Positions 60,856-64,000 of a stretch of DNA of 64,000 nt are shown piece by piece; the stretch's first letter is position 1; every line of letters begins with the position of its first letter. The notes under the pieces are model-generated. The model saw only the letters and a list, made by a program, of their open reading frames with translations. It was not told the DNA's origin and made no database searches. The stretch comes from an uncultured Elusimicrobia bacterium (GTDB lineage Bacteria; Elusimicrobiota; Elusimicrobia; UBA1565; UBA9628), in assembly GCA_903830945.1 (NCBI GenBank), contig CAIKVT010000055.1:1-64000 (forward strand), in the 5' to 3' direction. The position numbers and the translations under genes were made by a program.

Positions 60856-61247
60856 GAAAGGGGCTCCTTCGACCGGGATTCCAGGGCCGCGGCCACGCGC
60901 TCGTGGAGCTTGGCCATCTCGAAGGGCTTCTGAATGACCTCATGGGCTCCGCTCATCAGCGCGATGCCTTTCTCCCGCGTGGTGTCGCGGCTGGTCATGA
61001 TGATGATGTAAGGCGCCTGGGCGCCCAGCTTATTGGTGATCTCGTAGGCGACGTGGTATCCGTCGATATAAGGCATCATCACGTCGAGCAGGATGAGGTC
61101 GATCTTCTCGGACATGGCCACCTGGAGAGCATCCTTTCCGTTGGCGGCCGTCAAGGTGTCGTAACCATGATGCTCGAGGTCCATCTGCAGGAGATCGAGC
61201 AAGTCCGGGTCGTCGTCCGCGACTAAGATGCGTTTTCTATCCGCCAT
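60852..61247 (-). CDS. Single-domain response regulator
   Basis: A 131-residue CheY-like receiver: VADDDPDLLDLLQM (acidic pocket), phosphoacceptor Asp in LILLDVMMPYIDG, Thr in IIMTSRDTT and Lys in IQKPFEM. No output domain. Overlaps the 3' end of dnaE by 25 bp, and is coupled to the beta-barrel gene. Its kinase is not adjacent. Confidence 0.87.
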   Translation of the reverse strand: MADRKRILVADDDPDLLDLLQMDLEHHGYDTLTAANGKDALQVAMSEKIDLILLDVMMPYIDGYHVAYEITNKLGAQAPYIIIMTSRDTTREKGIALMSGAHEVIQKPFEMAKLHERVAAALESRSKEPLS

Positions 61248-64000
61248 GACTTATCCCCTAGGATTTTCTGGATAGATTCTAACAGATTTTTATCCACCGT
61301 GACGCGCGCATCCAGATCCAGCACCGCCGTGCCTTCCGGGGTCTCATGCTCCAGGATGACCGGGCAGGGGCCCGGGCTGCGCTCCAATGCCTCGCGCAGC
61401 TCCTCGAAAACGGCATCGCTGAGCGCCTCAGGATCGCAGCTCAGACGCAGGCTTCTGGCGTTGCGGCTGGCCGCGGTCTCCAGGGGCAGGATGTCCTGGA
61501 CCACGAGCTCCGGCGCGGACGCTGCCGCCTCGTCGCCGATCGCGTTGTGGCTTGAGACCTTGCCCTCCACGGCCACGATGGCGCCGACCTTGAGCTGGCT
61601 GCCCAGGCCTTCGGCGTAGCGCTGCGGAAAGACCAGCAAAGTGATCTCGCCGGAGAGGTCCTCAAAGACGCACTTGGCATACTGCTTGCCGTCTTTCTTG
61701 GTGACCATGCGCTTGACCTGGCTGATCATGCCGGCCAGGCGCACCGGCTTGGTGATCTCCGCCGTGAGCTGGGCGATCTCATGCGAGGCGGCGGCGCGCA
61801 GGAGTTCCTTGACACTGAGCAGGGGATGGCCGGAGAAATAGAAGCCCAGAACTTCCTTCTCAAAGGCCAGGACGTCGTGCTCGTGCAGGGCCGGAACCGC
61901 TGTCGCGGTCTGGGCGGGCGAGGCCGGCAGTTCCCCGAGCCCGAAGAGCAGCCCCTGGCCGCGGGAGAGGTCGGCCTGCACCTGCTGCTGGCGCTCCACG
62001 GCATCCGACGACGCGGCGAGAAGCTTGCCCCGGACCGCGCCCACCGTCCCGACGGGCTCCAAGGCGTCCATGGCCCCGGCCTTGATGAGCGACTCGATGA
62101 CCTTCTTATTGACCCCGCGCAGATCCACGCGAGCGCAGAAGTCATCGAGGCCCTTGAACGGGCCGGCCTGCCGGGCCTGCAGGATGACCTCTACTGCGCC
62201 TTCGCCAATGTTCTTGACCGCGGTCAGGCCGAAGCGGATGGAGTCGGGGTCCTCGATGGTGAAGGCCGCGCCCGAAGTCTGGATGGAGGGCGGCTGAATC
62301 GTGATGCCCATGTTGCGCGCGTCTTCAAGGTAGGTGACGAGCTTGTTCTCCTTGCCCTCGGCGCCCACGGCAGAGTGGCCGATCTCGGAGGTGGCCACGG
62401 CGGACATGAACTCGAGACGGTAGTTGGCCTTGAGATACGCGGTCTGATAGGCCACCAGGCCGTAGGCCGCGGAATGAGACTTATTGAAGCCGTAACCGGC
62501 GAACTTCTCCATCTGGTCGTAGATCTTGTTGGCGGTCTTAGCGTTGATGTCGTTGCCCGCGCAGCCCTTGACGAACTTATCGCGCGCCTTGGCCAGGTCC
62601 TCGGGCACCTTCTTGCTCATGGCCTTGCGCAGCCCGTCGGCCTCGCCCGGCGTGAATCCCGCCAGCTTCTTGGATATCTCCATGATCTGCTCTTGGTAGA
62701 GCATGCACCCGTAGGTATCCTTGAGCACGGGCTCCATAAGCTTGCTGTCGTACTTGACCTTCTCGCGGCCGTGCTTGCGGTTGACGAACATGTCGAGCAT
62801 GCCGGCCCCCATGGGCCCGGGTCGGTAGAGGGCGATCAGCGCCACGATGTCGGAGAACTCGCTGGGCTTGACGCGCACCATAAGGTCGCGGATGCCCTGG
62901 CTGTCGAGCTGGAACACGGCCAAAGCCTTGCCCGAGCGCAGGAGCTCGAAGGTCTTGGCGTCGTCCATGGGGATGAGGTCGATGTCGAAGTCGGGCTTGC
63001 CGCGGGCCCGGATGGCTTTGATGGCGTTATCGATGATGGTGAGCGTGCGCAGGCCCAGGAAATCGACCTTGAGCAGGCCGAGGTCGGGCAGGATGTTGCC
63101 TTCGTATTGGGTGGTGACGGTCTCTTTGGCGCGCGCCAGGGGGCTGTAGCGGACCACGGGCTCCTTGGTGATGACGGTGCCGGCCGCGTGCACGCCGGTG
63201 TGGCGCTTGAGGCCTTCGAGCTTAAGCGAGAGGTCGAGGAGCTTCTTATACTGGGGGTTCTTGTAGGCTTCGGCGAGCTCGGGGGTCTCCTGGATGGCCT
63301 TGTAGAGCGTGACATTGGGGCCGCCGGGGATGAGCTTGGCGAGCTTGTCCACCTCGGGAAGAGGCACGCCGAGGACGCGGCCCACGTCGCGCACCACGAG
63401 CTTGGGGCCCAAGGAACCGAAGGTGATGATCTGGGCCACGTTGTCGGCCCCGTACTTGTTGCGCACGTATTCGATGACGCGCTCGCGTCCGATGTCGGCG
63501 AAGTCGATGTCCAGGTCGGGCATGGACTTGCGGTCGGGGTTGAGGAAGCGCTCGAAGAGGAGCTTGTGCTCGATGGGGTCGAGGTTGGTGATGCGCAGGG
63601 CGTAGGCGACCAGGGCCCCGGCGCCGGAGCCGCGGCCGGGGCCGACAGGCACGCCGATGGAGCGGGCGTGCTTGATGAAGTCCCACACGATCAAAAAGTA
63701 GCCGGAGAAGCCCATGCGCATGATGACGCCGAGCTCGTATTTGAGGCGCTCCATGTGGGAGCCGGGGATCTCGCCTTTGAAGCGTTCCTTGAGGCCCTGG
63801 ATGCAGAGGTCTTCGAGGTAGCTGTCCTGGGTGGTGCCTTCGGGGACCTTGAACTCGGGCAGGAGCATCTGGCCCATGGGGATCTCGAGGCTGCACATCT
63901 GGGCGATCTTGAGGGTGTTGGCGCAGGCTTCGGGAGCGTAGGAGAAGAGAGCGGTCATCTCCTCGGGGGATTTGTAGTAGTATTCGCGGCTCTCGTGCCG
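61223..64000 (-). CDS. dnaE: DNA polymerase III alpha subunit (partial, 5' end beyond window)
   Basis: The C-terminal 925 residues of the replicative polymerase; the frame is open to base 64000 (RHESREYYYKSPEEM), so the PHP domain and start are outside. Visible are the palm region with catalytic Asp (PDLDIDFADIGRERVIEY), GPGRGSGAGALVAYAL, the helix-hairpin-helix region (GAMDALEPVGTVGAVRGKL) and the C-terminal OB fold (VRLAGMISQVKRMVTKKDG). Bacterial DnaE type, not PolC. First known gene of a long minus-strand run. Confidence 0.97.
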   Translation of the reverse strand, partial: RHESREYYYKSPEEMTALFSYAPEACANTLKIAQMCSLEIPMGQMLLPEFKVPEGTTQDSYLEDLCIQGLKERFKGEIPGSHMERLKYELGVIMRMGFSGYFLIVWDFIKHARSIGVPVGPGRGSGAGALVAYALRITNLDPIEHKLLFERFLNPDRKSMPDLDIDFADIGRERVIEYVRNKYGADNVAQIITFGSLGPKLVVRDVGRVLGVPLPEVDKLAKLIPGGPNVTLYKAIQETPELAEAYKNPQYKKLLDLSLKLEGLKRHTGVHAAGTVITKEPVVRYSPLARAKETVTTQYEGNILPDLGLLKVDFLGLRTLTIIDNAIKAIRARGKPDFDIDLIPMDDAKTFELLRSGKALAVFQLDSQGIRDLMVRVKPSEFSDIVALIALYRPGPMGAGMLDMFVNRKHGREKVKYDSKLMEPVLKDTYGCMLYQEQIMEISKKLAGFTPGEADGLRKAMSKKVPEDLAKARDKFVKGCAGNDINAKTANKIYDQMEKFAGYGFNKSHSAAYGLVAYQTAYLKANYRLEFMSAVATSEIGHSAVGAEGKENKLVTYLEDARNMGITIQPPSIQTSGAAFTIEDPDSIRFGLTAVKNIGEGAVEVILQARQAGPFKGLDDFCARVDLRGVNKKVIESLIKAGAMDALEPVGTVGAVRGKLLAASSDAVERQQQVQADLSRGQGLLFGLGELPASPAQTATAVPALHEHDVLAFEKEVLGFYFSGHPLLSVKELLRAAASHEIAQLTAEITKPVRLAGMISQVKRMVTKKDGKQYAKCVFEDLSGEITLLVFPQRYAEGLGSQLKVGAIVAVEGKVSSHNAIGDEAAASAPELVVQDILPLETAASRNARSLRLSCDPEALSDAVFEELREALERSPGPCPVILEHETPEGTAVLDLDARVTVDKNLLESIQKILGDKSWRIENAS

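Overview
The window is a GC-rich, gene-dense chromosome segment of a Gram-negative (diderm) bacterium. It carries an O-antigen ligase, a TolC-type outer-membrane protein, a probable outer-membrane beta-barrel, lipoproteins, a type IV pilus ATPase and diaminopimelate synthesis genes. No rRNA, tRNA, CRISPR array, phage or transposase gene was recognised. The mix of an archaeal/eukaryotic-type prolyl-tRNA synthetase, scattered histidine-degradation genes, a sugar-phosphate type microcompartment and many unrecognised secreted proteins suggests a poorly cultivated phylum. Elusimicrobiota would fit, but that is an impression and not a proof.

Layout. 1-4.2 kb: a heptamer repeat and three plus-strand two-component genes. 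4.15-5.1 kb: an accessory cassette (nucleotidyltransferase plus a tiny partner) flanked by 90-bp direct repeats. 5.1-20 kb: O-antigen ligase, an Ldh_2 dehydrogenase, prolyl-tRNA synthetase, aldehyde dehydrogenase, a HAD phosphatase and a CheC/CheY pair, interleaved with three genes of histidine breakdown (ftcD, hutI, hutU). 19.5-33 kb: CHASE2 cyclase, purA, a UBA-like unknown, xerC, topA, dprA, an XRE regulator, small exported proteins, comM and a lipoprotein. 33-38.6 kb: a sensor kinase, a DnaA-like ATPase without a visible DNA-binding domain, a Pro-rich protein and pilT, all tightly overlapping. 38.6-45.8 kb: a bacterial microcompartment (BMC) operon. 45.8-48.8 kb: three exported phosphatase-type proteins. 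49-53.4 kb: the plus-strand TldD and three exported unknowns. 53.4-64 kb: a minus-strand run dapA, dapF, TPR, patatin, TolC, HAMP, phosphofructokinase, beta-barrel, response regulator and dnaE (cut by the window edge).

How it fits together. The centre of interest is 38.6-48.8 kb. The BMC operon encodes two hexamer-type, one tandem-domain and three pentamer-type shell proteins. Its enzymes are deoxyribose-phosphate aldolase, an RpiB-like isomerase, a CoA-acylating aldehyde dehydrogenase, PduL phosphotransacylase and triose-phosphate isomerase. This predicts cleavage of deoxyribose 5-phosphate to glyceraldehyde 3-phosphate and acetaldehyde, with the acetaldehyde turned into acetyl-CoA and acetyl phosphate inside the shell. 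Just upstream on the same strand are two exported nucleotidase/phosphatase genes and an AphA-like protein with an altered nucleophile, so the block may be one nucleotide-scavenging unit. Downstream the BMC operon runs with a 4-bp gap into pilT and the DnaA-like ATPase/kinase module. Whether that link is functional cannot be told from sequence alone.
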